A stretch of DNA of 64,000 nt. It comes from Heracleum sosnowskyi (lineage: Eukaryota > Streptophyta > Magnoliopsida > Apiales > Apiaceae). Shown piece by piece: positions 22,966 to 36,528 of this stretch. The stretch covers positions 112,145,111 through 112,209,110 of the forward strand of contig CM061244.1 in NCBI GenBank assembly GCA_030848705.1, given 5' to 3'. Position 1 is the first letter of the stretch; every line of letters begins with the position of its first letter. The notes below the pieces were generated by a model. That model was not told the origin of the DNA. It ran no database searches and was given only the letters and a program-made list of their open reading frames with translations. The position numbers and the translations under genes are program-made.

Positions 22966-25900
22966 CGCGCTCCCCCATGCGCGAACCTTTTATGTATATA
23001 ATACAGTGCATGTTGCGTGTTTTCTACAGTTACCATTTTATTTAATACTTTGCCCCTAAAGTTGCTGTTATTTACAAAATTGTCAGGCTTCAATGTGTTG
23101 CACTTTTCAGCGGTTCTGCTCATGCACACGCTTTTAGATACAGATAGTACAATGTTAAATATAATAAAATTAAAACAGAGACATTCACAAAGCTTATTTT
23201 CGAAACTTAATGAAATTCAAATTCAAATTCAAAATTCGAATTGAATACACCTTTATGGAGCTTATTTCATTCTAAATTCTATTCAAATTCAAATCATTCA
23301 CTCATTCTTCTTCTCTTCTTTTTCATCTCATTTATCATGTGATGTCGAACTTTTCATCTCTATCATATAGTTCATAACTTCTTATTTTATATGTTATTAC
23401 TAGTTTATATCTTTGTTTTGAATTGTATAATTACAGAGAATGTTTGGCTATTGTTTATTTCAGTTGTGATTTTGATTACACGGTATACCAATTGTTTGAT
23501 ATAATGCATCACTTTGGTTATTTTTGTTAACTATCATTGTTTGATAATATCATGAACTGAACTTAATTTCACTTTTTTATTGTTGTAGTTTCTGCTTTTT
23601 GGGATGTGAAGAAAATCTAATTTGAGGCACTTGGTCTTCATACTATTATTGCTCAAATTGTGGCTATTAGGGTCTTGGTAATTATGTTTGTTTACACACG
23701 CCTCATTCAAATTTATGTGTTGTTTTGTATATATGTTTCTTATATATTTCATTTGACATGTTTGTCTATTGTAATTGGATTTTTTTAATGTTGCTCCTTG
23801 GTTGTATTGATTTTGAAGATTGTTTCTTTGAGTAATCAAGATGACAGTGCTTTTAAGAGTTTTGAATTTGGTGACCCTTTTAGTATATAACTCATATGTT
23901 TCGTGATAGTTTGTATCGATAGTTTTGGTTCAACACTTAATTTAACATTTTCACTTCTTTGTGTAATACCATTTTATATGTGAATTATTCATTGATTTAG
24001 TATTTTTAATTGGATCTTTTTGTTCTGCATAAGAAGAACCTGAGGAAGTGTTGGATGTATTGATACAATTCCAATTATTGATTTTCTTGGTCATGTTATT
24101 GGTACAACCAGTGCAAATAAGCAGTCTTCTGGGTCACAGTCACAAATGTCATACCCGAACTTGTAGTCAAAAAATCATCATAAGAGTGAAAATCTAGGCC
24201 TACTAGAGTTGTGGGCAAAGTCAAACTCTCCATAGATCTTGCTGGAAGTAAGTGAACATGCAACTTGTACTACAAATAACGAAAAGAAAACAAGGTTTGT
24301 ACACACATTTTTCCCCTTTATAAAAGGTCTTTTTGTTATGTTATTATGGAGTTGACAAAGGACATTTTCAATTTTTGTTTTATAAACATGGATAAGGATA
24401 CTACAACTCCAACAAACTCCTCTTTTCATTATTAAGTCAAATTTTGAGGAGGATTTATTAAAATTTCTTCTCCAACAATCTCCTAAGCCTTCTTTATATA
24501 ATTAGGAGCCCTAAAATTCTCCTTATACTTAAGACTCCCTCTCATCGCCTTTCTTCATTCTTTATTAGAATCTTTCATATTTTATCAATTTATACTCACA
24601 TCACATCACATTTCTTTCTCATCTCCTTTTTTCATTCTTTATTAGAATATTTCATATTTTATTAACTTATACTCACATCACATTTCTTTGTTCAAGTACA
24701 TCTTGTTAATAAAATATGAAATAGGAGGTAGAAATAAAGATGTTGTTGGAGATGATGAGAAATTTTGTATCTTAAATAACTAAGAGTCATTTAATTATAA
24801 TATTTTTAAGAAAAGATTTAACAGCTTTTTGGAGTTGCTCTTATGTGCTAGACAGATGGGTGTATGTTGTTCAAATGTTAAAGATATGATAAATTCATTA
24901 TTATAAATTATCAATAAATCAAATTGTTTAAGTTTAATATTTTTCTAGTGAATTGGTAATTACAAGTTTTGTCTTGAATTATAATCTGAATGTCAACGGC
25001 TTCTTACTTTATTGTCAAGGGCTCTCACTAAGATTTCTTACTAGTATTAAATTTTATTTATAAACAATACATGAATAGTATTTAATTTGTGAATATGCAA
25101 GTGACAATTACTTATTCATATATAGATAAAGTAATTTACCAAATTAGGGATTAAGATCTACATATTTTAAGAACAAAAAATTGTTCAATTTTTTTTCCAA
25201 TTTAACCAATATAGGTCAAAGCAAAGACGGGGTTAAACAGATTTCTTATAAATGTTAAATTCTAATTTTGAAGAATGCATGAGAAATTTTATTATAGGGA
25301 TATACAAAGAAAAAGCTTACTTATTTAAATGTATATAATATTATATTTCAAACTGTTTAATAACATTAATTTATTTTTTAAGAACAACACATATCAGTAG
25401 AAATTATAAAAGATGTTCAATAAGTTGCAAATATTGATGCTCTTCCTCTCGGAATCGGAGAATAACTATACTATTATAATTGTCAAAAAAAATTATATTT
25501 TTATAATGAATTTAACATCAAATATATTATTATATATGTTTCTATTGTAACTACAAGTCTACAATATAAGTACATAACACAGTGGTGACTCGTGAGTATC
25601 TTACACTCCAAAAAGAATTTATTTTCATACTTTTAAATTTTACAAGATGTATGACAAATAATTACTTATATAAATGTACTAAAATATATTTTACAAGTTA
25701 CAACTCAAATAAAGAGTAAGAAGTCCCACAATTGATAATTTTCAATTAATAAAAATGGTATTTATTCAATAATTATTTATTAGTATAAATAAGTTTTAAG
25801 AATTAAAAAAATAAATAATCAATTTTGTTTTATAATTTATGTGACACATGACGTGACATTGTCGAAAATGGGTTCAAGAAGATTTATTATTGATATTAGG

Positions 25901-26856
25901 TTTTGATTTTATTTTATTAATAAAGAGGGTTCGGGACCTCGCCTAGAACTTAAATTATTAATAGCATATAAGCAATTTTAATTTATGAACATATAAGTGA
26001 CGATTATTTATTTAAATGCTTACAAAAATTTTCTCAAATTAATTAACATAATCACCATATATGGTTTTTATGATACATATGGTTTTCCGTCTAGAAAATT
26101 TATATAAATATCATATTTTATTACAAATTTATAATTTGTATAAATGGTTACTCCTTTTCATTTGTATCAATCATATTTATAAATTTTGACTAGAATATAC
26201 ATATATTAAAAATTGTTATATAAAAACTTATCTGTAATATATTTTATAAATTTTAGTTAAATTTCCGAAATTTGCCATCGAAAAAATTGAGATTATAAAT
26301 GAAAAAAGTCAAAGAGATGGATCATTATCTCCAGTATTTTAATACTAATATATGTGCATTAGTCTTTAAGTATTTAAGATGTTAAAATTCAAAATTTCAA
26401 TTCAAATTATTAATTACTATTTCCTATGTTCCTCCATTTTTTTACAGTTTTTTTCGTTACTTGATACGCATTTTAAGATATGTATAAAATATAGTTATAG
26501 TTGTATAACTTATTTCAATTTTTTTCTTTTAAATATAAAATTAAACATGAAACTTTTATTCATAAAGAATTTTTAAAAAAAATAATTCATGAAACTACAT
26601 ATAAGAGCATACAAAATGTGAAAAACGACAGAACAAATACTTTTATAACACGAACATGTTAAATATAATTAAATTTTTAGACTGGACTTTCACTTCTCGA
26701 GACATGAATAAAAAATAAATTGGATCAACAAAAGAAAAAGGTTTTATTCAAAAAAAATCATTGAAAACCAAATATAATTATTAGAAACGTGTTTTCTATT
26801 ATCCGAACATATCTATATATTTGTAAAATATTCTAATTTTATAATTTTTAATACGA
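22966..26856. other. AT-rich intergenic DNA without recognised genes
   Basis: About 3.9 kb. A local direct duplication lies at about 24545-24610 and 24620-24690 ('ttcattctttattagaat', 'tatactcacatcacat'). It sits inside a possible MITE at about 24395-24845, whose ends 'acaactccaacaa' and 'tttttggagttgctc' are inverted. A diverged relative of the Stowaway element at 1790 may lie at about 26420-26645 ('tttacagttttttt', 'cgcattttaagat'). None of the open frames, including the 101-codon one on the minus strand, is recognisable. Confidence 0.45.
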
Positions 26857-28664
26857 TGAGTAAAATTATATGACCGCAAGTGCACGGTGTCTGTTGTTAG
26901 CAAACATTAGCAAGTACGGGGTCGAATCCACAAGGAGACAAGTTTCCAGAATTCCAATCTAACTATTAAAATTGTTCCTAAAGAAAAACGAATGTTGAAT
27001 ATTTTTACTAACTAAATAATGCAAATTGAATGTGTTTTTAATCAATTAACTAAAGTCTAGGGCAATGTAGGTTCACCATGCTTACACCAAAATTAGTCAC
27101 AGAAATATAGCAATTCAATGGGTTGATCAATTAAAGCAATGTTAATCTCTCTCAAGCATTAGCACTTTCAGAAATCCAATGATGCTCTCGCACTCACCTT
27201 CAATTCTGCTAATCGTATGTGTGCCTCTAGTGAGTAAAATCTCTCAATATATTACTCCTATTTGCATACAATTAATCCATGATATTGGCCAATTACACAA
27301 ATTAAGTATTAAAACATATCGACTAGAATTACTCTTTACCCATTAAACTACTAACAAATCAGAACATAATCATGGTGCAAACATGGCTTCCCTTTGCGCC
27401 CTAGAATGAAACTACTCACACATCTTATAAGTAAAAGCAACATGGACAATCATGACAGCCATATAAGAGCAAGTCTAATAGTATCCCTAAATGTTATCTT
27501 AACTTCAAATATAGGGAATATGAAACAAAATGGGACTCCAACAGTATCTTAGTGATTCCCTAAACCACTAGCACAACCTCAAATTCATTAGTCATTCCCT
27601 ATTTATAGGTATCCTCTAGTCATCCCCTAATTCATTTTTATAAATAAAATATTCATTTCCCCCCATTTTCCCTCTTTTTTTCTCCCTTCCCTCCTTTTAG
27701 TTTTACCGCTGAAATTTTTCCTTTTTTTTCTCTCCTCCCTCTTGTTTTTACCACTGAAATACTAGAAGTCCCCTAGACTTTCTTGTCAAAATCACTATTC
27801 AAAATATAGTAAATCATATACCATAAGAAAGATCTCGGAGTCTACTTTTTAAAGCAAAAACCGATTCGTAAAAAAGAATTTTCTACAAAAAGTTATAACA
27901 ATTTTAGTGACAATTTAATAATAATGAGAAGGTAAATAGGGATTGTTGTTGGAGTAAATATTAAAAATGATATCCCTAAACTACTAAGATTCCTTATTTT
28001 ATAGAAATTATAGGGAATGTACTAGCATACTGTTGGACTTGCTCTAAAGCATATAATAATAAAACAAGGGAAGATGAACAATACCTCAAACTATATTAAG
28101 CTAAACAAAGTGTATGGAAGAGATGAAGAAAAGCCCTAGCTCTCCAAAAATAAAATGTACGTGTCTATTTTTCTCCCCCAAGCTAATAATCATCCTCATG
28201 ATAAAAATCTGGTCCCTATATTCTAATAATAAAAGTATTTTGATGATTTAATTAATTTACAAATAAGTCTTCTAAACCGAATAGGATTATCTAATAAAAT
28301 TTCGCAGCTGTCTGATCTCTCCAGTTTCTGGGCTTCTCCAGTTGTATTTTTCTTACTGGACCATCTCAAAATTAAAGAGAATTCCACAAGCTTCGCGTGG
28401 GCTGTAAGATCATCGAAAACGGACTTCTGGAACTCAAGATACGACCCAAACAATGTAAGGAACCCGCGTAGCCCAATAATTCCGAATTTTCATCTAATTA
28501 AACTCCAAAATAGCCCTTTTTCTTCAAATCCTTCCAAATTTAGAACTTCCTTATATCCTACAATAAAACACCAAAAATTATCAAATAAATATCTAAATCA
28601 ATGCAAAACACAATAAATATGATAATAAAGTCATCTAAAATATATATAAAAATATATTCTAGCA
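26857..28664 (-). repeat. 3' LTR of the Athila-like element (contains a MITE)
   Basis: On the minus strand it starts TGCTAGAATATA directly after a purine tract and ends TACTCA at 26857, giving TG...CA ends and about 1.8 kb. About 0.58 kb of this is an inserted MITE (27467-28044). The partner LTR is not in the window, so the ends rest on terminal dinucleotides and the adjoining purine tract only. Confidence 0.6.
27467..28044. mobile_element. PIF/Harbinger-like MITE inserted in the LTR
   Basis: The left end is GAGCAAGTCTAATAGTATC and the reverse-complemented right end is GAGCAAGTCCAACAGTATG, an inverted repeat of about 19 bp with three mismatches. TAA flanks both sides (27464-27466 and 28045-28047). 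At 578 bp with no coding, it is a non-autonomous DNA element. It is younger than the LTR it sits in. Confidence 0.8.
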
Positions 28665-29997
28665 AACATCCCCACACTAAGCATTTGCACGTCCTCGGGC
28701 AAATAAATGAAATAAAAACCAAATCCTAACTAACTAACACCATTTTCGTAGATGACACGATTGCATTGAGCATATGCAACAAGCCGTTAAACCCCTAGAC
28801 ATCCCTAGTAGGACGAGTGTTGTCTCGTGAGGGTTTATAGTGAATCTACCCACAAAATCCATTTTTTTCTGCCAAGTCTCAAGCATGCAACATATCATAG
28901 CACTCCACATGTTAACCAAAATTACACAATTCTGAAAGTCTTTTCATTTGCACATCATTTGCACAAAACTATCCAAGTAAGCACACAAAGTCCGAATAAA
29001 CAAATTATCATGAAACAAATATCAATGTCACATTTAGTAAGTAACATGCTTGGATAGAAAATCTCACAAAACTCTCAAATCACTCAAGTGTATAGGTAAA
29101 GTGTATTCGCTCAACCTCAATCAATAAAGCCATGTTCTACCATAGGCTTGGTTGTCCACCAAATCTCCACTACTTTGTATACATGCATGCATAAATCAAA
29201 ATGTATTTGTTAAAGGTTGTAACGTGGCTGAGGTAAGAGGTAGGGAATCAAGAAAAAGGCTAACAAGTGGCTAACTTGACTACTAATAGAGCATAATGTT
29301 CATTTTTAATTAAAACACTCAACATGAAATTTTGATCATGTAAAAGGTGATCAATCTCTCACAATTATTAAGCCCCAAACACATATTACCATGTACTTTC
29401 CCAAATCATATTGTACAAACCAACGAACACAAACTCTATTTGATATTCTCATTTCTCATTCTTTTTTTCAAACTCAAGTAATTCTCCAGTAACCAAGGGT
29501 AGTGAAAAGTCACCAATATATTTGCACTTAATACCAGCACATGTACATGGATCGTCCCTTTCATATGACATTGCATTTGCCACCCATTGGTCTCAAAGGA
29601 GTACTTAATATCTTCTTCTTTTCACAAACTTAATAAAGAAGCAGTCAGCCAAGAATATGCCAATTCCCCACCAAAATATCCCACCTTAACAAAGAAATCC
29701 CCACACTATGTATCCACCAACCCTCAAATGAATCAAAATGATCTACTAGTAAATCAAGACAAGAATAAACAAGCACGCTCAAGAATTTAGAGTGGTGATA
29801 TATCAAAAGAATGGATAAAAGGCTCAAAATGGTTCATTAAGGATATAATTCACAGGTACTGTTTAGGTAAATGTGGTTAATCCTAGTGCCTTTATCATTT
29901 TCATGCATACACATATCATGTAGTCTCAATAAGGTTTAAAGCAAGTTCTAGAGAACATACTCAATGATGAACAACACACAACAAGAAAAGTCGATTG
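28665..29997 (-). other. Non-coding 3' spacer of the Athila-like element
   Basis: It begins (on the plus strand) with aacatccccacactaagc, the complement of the polypurine tract. It then holds AT-rich DNA with short frames only. No env-like protein could be recognised. It resumes at 37702 beyond the nested insertion. Confidence 0.5.
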
Positions 29998-31289
29998 TGT
30001 TAACAGATGAATTTGGTATTAACAAAGTTTGAGATTTGTCGCTGGAATCAAGATCTATGACGGTGGTTCTTCGCCGGAAAGTCGCCAGAGTGTGGTGGTT
30101 GTGATGAATTGGGGGCTGATATTGTAAGGGTTTTCTTGGTGGTGGCTCGCTGAGCTCTTCGCTTCCAACCCCTTACAATGTGCCTACGTACACCGTATTT
30201 ATAGGGGATCAAGCCCTACGTAGTTCTTGAGGAGCAAGTAACCTATATGGACTGGTTTCTGATTTCCGAGGCCCACTAAGATACTTGATCCATCTTCTGA
30301 AATTGGTTTTCAACTCGCTTTAGGAATGTCCAACGATGAGGCCTAGTCACAAAGGCCCAAGGCTCAACTACAATCTAGGAACTTCACGGATATGGCATCG
30401 ACCCAACTTAGGAGCCGACACTAACCGCTACCAGCTATCTCCCTGACCAAAGTAGTTGCAGGTATAACCATGACTTATCCCAAATGCCAGACGCATCCTT
30501 GTCCCCCGAATGAGAAGCACCCGCCAGATTGCAGGACAAGTGATCCCAAGCGTTTGGGTGCAAAGTGCAGGATTACACCAAAGTTCCCTAATGAGGACGC
30601 ACCCATTGAGTACAGAAACAGAGCTCAGAAAGCACACACCAAGGTTCACCCCACATCCCCAATGAGGACGCGCCCATTGAATACAGGAGGATGCCTTCAA
30701 TCATCAGGCATACCCCTGGAGGCCTTCAACAACGGACATCCCCCTCATAGGGAACATCCTACAAGGGAATTCTTCAATCATCAGGCAAACCCCTGGAGGC
30801 CTTCAATCACAGACATCATCATCAGACAAACCCCCGGAGGCCTTCAATCACGGACATCCCTCCCTTAGGAGACATCCTAAGGGAGAAGTCTTCAATATCT
30901 TGCCATTATCAAGCCAATGGAGCCATCCTTCACCACCAAGTAGCTACTTTAAACCAAGAGGACGCGCCCTCAAGGGGTGGATGGCCTAAAGGAGCACGCC
31001 CTTACCCCCCGTGAGGGCAAGCGCTAAGTCTTCCATATGATAATCCCATGTCAATCTAGCTGTTATTCTCTGTCAAATCATCCATTCATGTCAAGTTGTC
31101 AGTCCACACCAAGAGGACGCGTCCTCGGGGGTTGGACGACCAAAGGGGCGCACCGTTTCCCCTATGAGGACTAGCCCTAAGCTTCCCTTGTACCAATTCA
31201 ATCCCTAATTGCATCTTGGATATCCCCAATTGATTATTACTTGACCCGAATTTACCCTAAAAATTCGATACCGAATTTTGGCTATAACA
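29998..31289 (-). repeat. 3' LTR of the LARD-like element
   Basis: 1292 bp, about 119 bp longer than the partner. The difference lies in extra copies of a short 'ggaggccttcaatca' and 'cggacatccc' type repeat at about 30720-30860. Otherwise nearly colinear with 36529-37701, with scattered substitutions. The TATA-like motif is at 30197-30204. Confidence 0.9.
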
Positions 31290-32189
31290 ACTACCCCCCA
31301 ATTCCATGTGAAATCATAGATGAAGCATGAAATTCTCAATCTTCAAAGTGCCAAAATATCTTTATAACCTTTTCTTCTTCAAGAAGTGTCCTCGAGCTTC
31401 TTCCTTCTTTGATGATATAAAGAGGGCGCATCCTCCCAGATGGCATGTCCTTTAATTCTTCCATCATATTTTTTTGATAATTCTAATGTTTAGAAAAGGG
31501 ATACTACCTGAACACGACACCTCTAAGCTTACGTGAGCTAACTCGGCGTAAGAAACAAGAGATATTATGCATATATGTAAACCTCTCTCAGGGCTCGTCC
31601 TCAAATAAAATATTCATTTATCGAGAGGGCTCGTCGTCTTCTATCATTAAGGGGTACGGATTCCTTCATTTATCTTAAGATTCAAAAAATGGAGTAACTT
31701 GTGTAAATATAGATACACCCTTGTATATATATATATACTTGTATGGTGGTCTAATCAGTCATACTATTTTATCCGATGGCTGCCACGTGTTCCACCTAAT
31801 ATCTTTATTTGCCCTTCCTTATAATTTTTATTCTCTCTCATTCCAGAATAGTTCTCTTTTGGGCGCGTCCTAAACTGTGGGCGCGTCCTCTTTCAAAAAT
31901 TCCAATAGTGACACACCCATGCGTCCCTTGAGGGTCTGGCCATTGGCATTCTTGCCTTGATATTGTGAGATGTCTTGTAAAGATGTCTTCATGTGATGTG
32001 ATTTTAAGAATATGTAAGTGATGCCTTTGAAGGGTCCTTCAAAGTGCAATCCAGTCCCGTAGGGACCTTGTGAAGCGACCTCGTAGGGTCTTGTAGTCAG
32101 AAGTTATCACAATAATATTTTCTCTCCAGCTAACATGTGAGCTTATATTCCCACATGTATCTTCAAGTCTTCTTAAAGTATCATTAGAG

Positions 32190-32760
32190 AAGGCCTCTTG
32201 TTGATATGATGAGAGGAGTAGAGGAGTTCTCTCCTTTTGTCTGTCTACTTTTTAGTATGAGGAGAGGAGTCATCTCCTGTCACATAAGCCTTTCTCTTTT
32301 TTAGTATAGGAGAGGAGTCATCTCATGTCGCATGTTCCTCCTTTTTAATATGAGGAGATGAGTCTTCTCTTCTTGTCTGGCTTCTTACTAATATGAGGTG
32401 GATGATTCCTCTCTACTGATATGAGGTGGAGGAGTCCTCTCTGCTGATATGAGGGGATAAGTCCACTCTGCTGATATGAGGAGAGGAGTCCTCTCTGCTG
32501 ATATGAGGTGGAGGAGTCCTCTCTGCTGATATGAGGAGATGAGTCATCTCTGCTGATATGAGGAGATGAGTCCTCTCTGCTGATATGAGGTGGATGAGTC
32601 CTCTCTAATGATATGAGGGGAGAAGTCCTCTTTATTAATATGAGGGGATAAGTCTTCTTTATTAATATGAGTGGAGGAGTCCTCTCCTCTCGTCTGACTC
32701 CTTGCTAATTTGATGAGAGTAGTCATCTCCTCCTTCCTGACTCTTTGTCAATATAGCGGT
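32190..32760. repeat. 27-28 bp tandem array inside the LARD-like element
   Basis: Well over ten units of a 27-28 bp sequence, typified by 'tgatatgagg' followed by 'agaggagtcctctctgc'. The 'aggagtcct' core is itself palindromic. A minus-strand frame through the 27-bp units gives a repeated peptide of the form GLISSYQQR. The unit length alternates between 27 and 28, so frame is not kept across the whole array. Confidence 0.85.
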
Positions 32761-33056
32761 AGGAGAGCTGTACAATATTTCTGGACCACTAATCATGAGC
32801 CCAATATTTTCATCAATTCTCGTAATGGGTCTGTTTAGAGGCCATGATCATATTTGGGCCTAAAAATGCACATTAGAGATTCGCCTGAGTGCATCAATAT
32901 TGGAGGGCGTGCCCTGAGAGGGAGGCGCGACCATAACGAAAGCTCGATCACCGATCTTCAAGTATTAAAAATTCTTATGAGAATTTGTCAAATAATCCAC
33001 ATGAGTCTTCTGAGGTCAAATGAGTTGAATTCAAAGTGTCAAAGGTTGGATCTACT

Positions 33057-33952
33057 GAAGTTAAGAAGGGGGAGCTAGCTCAGCAAAAAAAAGATGAAGA
33101 AGTTGAGAAAATCTCGGAGGCATGGAGGACGTGTCATGACAACGGAGGTGATCTTTCCACCAGCAATACAATTGCTAACACAAAGGCAATTTCTTCAGCA
33201 ACCGCTCCGTAACTCTACTCATACTGCTTGCTTATCTTTATAGACAATTACGCTGATGAAGTCAAGGCTCACCCTTCCTACCAATTTTGTTATCTGTACA
33301 TTCTTCACATTGTCTCTTGTCAAAGCATACTTGGAAAAAACATATCAAACGGTGGCGACGGTATCTCATTCTTCAGAGGGTGCACCCTAAAGGGGCTGCC
33401 ATGTCTTCTTATTTCATTTAATCGATGGAAATCATTTTGGTAGAACATCTATCTTTCAAGGAACATTTGTAGAGAACACTTCTCAACCTTGTATGTCTAA
33501 GGGCGCGCCCTGATGATAGGGCGCGTCCACAAGCTTCTAATTTTTCTTCAGGGATTTGGGAGTATGTCTTCTATTCTATCGAGTGCGCGTCTTCCATTTC
33601 AGGGAGAATCTTTGCTTCTGGCTTCTTGGCAGTTGATCCTGGCTATGACTTCTCCAAGTTTGGTGTAGATAAAGTTGCATGGATTAAGAAATTCAAAGTT
33701 GATGAAGCTGCGACCATCAAAGCCAAACATATCAAACTTAGAATTGAGGCTGGACCACTTGAAGGAGATGAGGACGTGTCCTTTGAGGATGCACCTCCTG
33801 ATGGTGAACAAGATGCTAAGGATAAGGGAAAGCAATCTAATAAGGCCAATGTTGTTCTTGAAAAGCCTTTGGATGCTGCTGCTAAAACAAGTGATATTGT
33901 TGCTAAAAACACCTCTACTCTTCTTGCTGATGACACTCAGGGCGCGTCCTGA
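33057..33952 (+). pseudogene. Antisense coding remnant of the LARD-like element
   Basis: Two lysine/glutamate-rich open stretches run opposite to the element's own transcription. The first, 33057-33212, includes KKGELAQQKKDEEVEKISEA and ends in TAA. The second, 33626-33952, includes DPGYDFSKFGVDKVAWIKKF, then EGDEDVSFEDAPPDGEQD, and ends TQGAS. They are in different frames, with an acceptor-like 'tttcag' at about 33597-33602 between them. Composition is protein-like, not random. Tat-lineage Ty3/Gypsy elements are known to carry additional, sometimes antisense, open frames; whether this is one is inference. I do not recognise a domain. Confidence 0.45.
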
Positions 33953-34379
33953 GGCTTGATATGATCTTTATTTCTTTTACTAAGTCTTCTGAACATTTTT
34001 GAGGTGCATGTCCTCCCTTCTAAGCCTTGCAAGTTGTACTTGATTTGACTATGCTTTTGGTAACTCTACGGGATATGTTTCCCGGATTTATGTTCTCATA
34101 ATATATCTTCTTGATTATCATACTTGCATGTTTAAAAGGAAGAATTATGCATCTCACCATCTAACTGAGGGCGCGACACCCTAGAGAGCGCGCCTTGTAA
34201 ACAAACCATCTCGAAAGTTTTAAAATTTCATTACCTCAACTAGGACTAGGGAAAGTATATATGGACTACCCCCCTAGACTAAGAGGTAATTAATTTACCT
34301 TGTAGTCTACTATGCAGTCATTACCTGTCTTCAATAAACCAAATCATCACATTACTGAAAATACGCCATCAAACGCTTG

Positions 34380-35520
34380 CATGACTATTCGAGGGCCTCA
34401 ACCTCAAAAGTTTTATTAAAACTTTAGGGGACATTCTCTGGTCACATAATACGTCGAATCTCAACCCACGAAGGGGCATCTCAATATGAGACATCATATA
34501 AATGACATTTTTCGAAGATGCATCTCAGTATGAGGTATCCTGCGAAGGACATCTCACGAAGAGGCATCATGTGAAGGGCATCTCTCAAGGAGGCATCCGT
34601 TAGAGGGGAATATTAATCACCACTATCTTCTATATAATTTATCCTTTGGAATTCCTTCATCAGACTAGCCTAGGGCCGCACTTTAGCGCCTCTGTCCGGC
34701 GAAGGGGCACACAATAGACGTCAATTATATCTTCAAACATCTTCTCACGAAGAGACATAGAAAGAGTCGGGAGATGCATCAGTACTACCCCCAGCGTCAT
34801 AATATCATTCCTTAAAGGATCATCTCTTAAAGAGGCATCTCATATAGAGGCATTCTTTTGTGGAGGGGCTCACTCATAACCTTGGGGCCGCATCCTGCTG
34901 GTCAGGGGCACATCCTAAGGTCCATGGGGCCTCTACTCCAAATACTTTTCTTCTTGAAGACTTGTACAATCATGCTTAAAGTCGAAGCCTTGGCATATGA
35001 GGCTGATACACTTTTGGCGCGCCTTGAAGGGCATGTCTTCTATTATTGAGGATGTGATGACGCGTTCTCTGAAGATAAAAGTCTTGTCTTTTCGGAGGGG
35101 CTCACTCATGTCCATGGGGCCTCGACCTGAAAGTAGGGGGCACTCACTGTGGACCAGGGGGCCTCTCTCCTATATCATCCATTTAATTATCACGTGAAGG
35201 GGCTCACTCATATCCATGGGGCCTCGACCTGTAATCAGGGGGATCTCACTGTGGAGTATGGGGCCTCTGCTTCCAATAGCTTCCTTTCCTCTGAAATTCA
35301 AGTAATGAATTCTTCACGCGGAGGGGCTCGCTCATGTCCATGGGGCCTCAACCTGTAATTCTTTCAAGAATCAGGGGGCACACTCTGTGGATCACGGGGC
35401 CGCTCTCCGATATTATCAATTGAGTTGTCACATGAGGGGGCTCACTCATGTCCATGGGGCCTCAACCTGTAACCAGGGGCACTCTCTTTGGATCATGCGG
35501 CCTCGCCTCCCTATTATCTC
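34380..35520. repeat. Tandem repeats of about 115-125 bp inside the LARD-like element
   Basis: The sequence 'ggggctcactcatgtccatg' followed by 'gggcctc' recurs at about 34863, 35097, 35199, 35323 and 35438. Each is followed by an 'aatcagggg' then 'cactcactgtgga' segment. A second family of 'cacgaagaggcatc' units lies at about 34470-34620 and again near 34820. No coding is seen. Confidence 0.8.
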
Positions 35521-36509
35521 CCTCTAAAAATCGCTGGAGTTCATGTTGAGCAGTAGTTCTTTTTCCTGAGAGCACGCCATGGAGGAAGGACGCGTCCTGA
35601 AAGACCAGGAAGCCGCGCAAATCAATCAGCTCTCCATGTACTCGTTGGAATTTGTCTGAACATCAGAGTATCTTCAGAGTGTGCGCCCTGAAGGAAGGAC
35701 ACACTTGAGAGACGACAAAGGGGCTCAACTATTGGAGCTTGTCTGATCATTATTTATCTTCATTAAAACTGTTTGTAGACATTTTCCCATTGGACGCGTC
35801 CTCGGAGAGAAACGATCCTTGGAACCTTTGACATGCTGAGAGGGCATCCTTGAAGTAGAGGACGCATCCTTTTGGGGTGGGACGTATGGCTTGATAATTC
35901 TTGAGATATTCTTCCAAGTAAGAATTTTCCACTTGTCGAAATACTCAATAATTTGAAAAATCTTAGAGATTACCTGGAGGAGGCGTCCTGGAGAAGAGGA
36001 CGTGTTCCATCATCGAATTCTCCCATAAGTTATTAGAAATCATCTGACCCTCGAGCATCACTCTTAGGGCGCGCCCTAAGGGTTCTTGGGGATTTTCCTT
36101 CATAATCTTCTTCCTACAACAATTCAAGGAACAAAGAGCAAAACTAAAACTAGTTAGGTGTTACCTTGAGGGCACGTCCAGAAGATGATGACGTGCTCCC
36201 GATAATTGCGCCTTTTTTTTTAAGATCTTGCTTGGAATCACCCCCAGTATACATGAAAACTGCCACCTTCAAGCATACATGGAAACATCCTTCAAATCTG
36301 AATCGCCTTGACACCCTCTTCTCCAGATCATCATCGAGCCCCCGGTCAGGAATCATCGTCTTGAAATCATCATCTTTGGATCTTCCACCTTACCGCCAGC
36401 ATGAAGTAGTACCCATGGCCATCCTCCGAATCTTGGCAGACCTTCTTCTAAGAACTTTCATCATGACGAGATATATCTTCCTCCTGAGATTATGATCTTG
36501 ATCAGCACC

Positions 36510-36528
36510 CCTCCTTCTAGCGCCAATT
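36510..36528 (-). other. Primer binding site of the LARD-like element
   Basis: Read on the minus strand, TGGCGCTAGAAGGAGGGG begins about three bases inside the 5' LTR. It starts with TGG, as expected for pairing with a tRNA 3' CCA end. Similar sites are used by several plant Ty3/Gypsy families. Confidence 0.7.

Noticed and set aside
30428..30868. Opposing 90- and 132-codon frames in the LTR
   Set aside because: They come from LTR repeats. The partner LTR has shorter versions, and no retroviral protein is recognisable.
32190..32760. CRISPR-like array
   Set aside because: The units are directly adjacent without unique spacers, and the setting is a plant LTR element.
33643..33936. 97-codon minus-strand frame inside the LARD
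   Set aside because: It mirrors the K/E-rich plus-strand frame, and its Ser/Leu-rich content is what an antisense reading would give.
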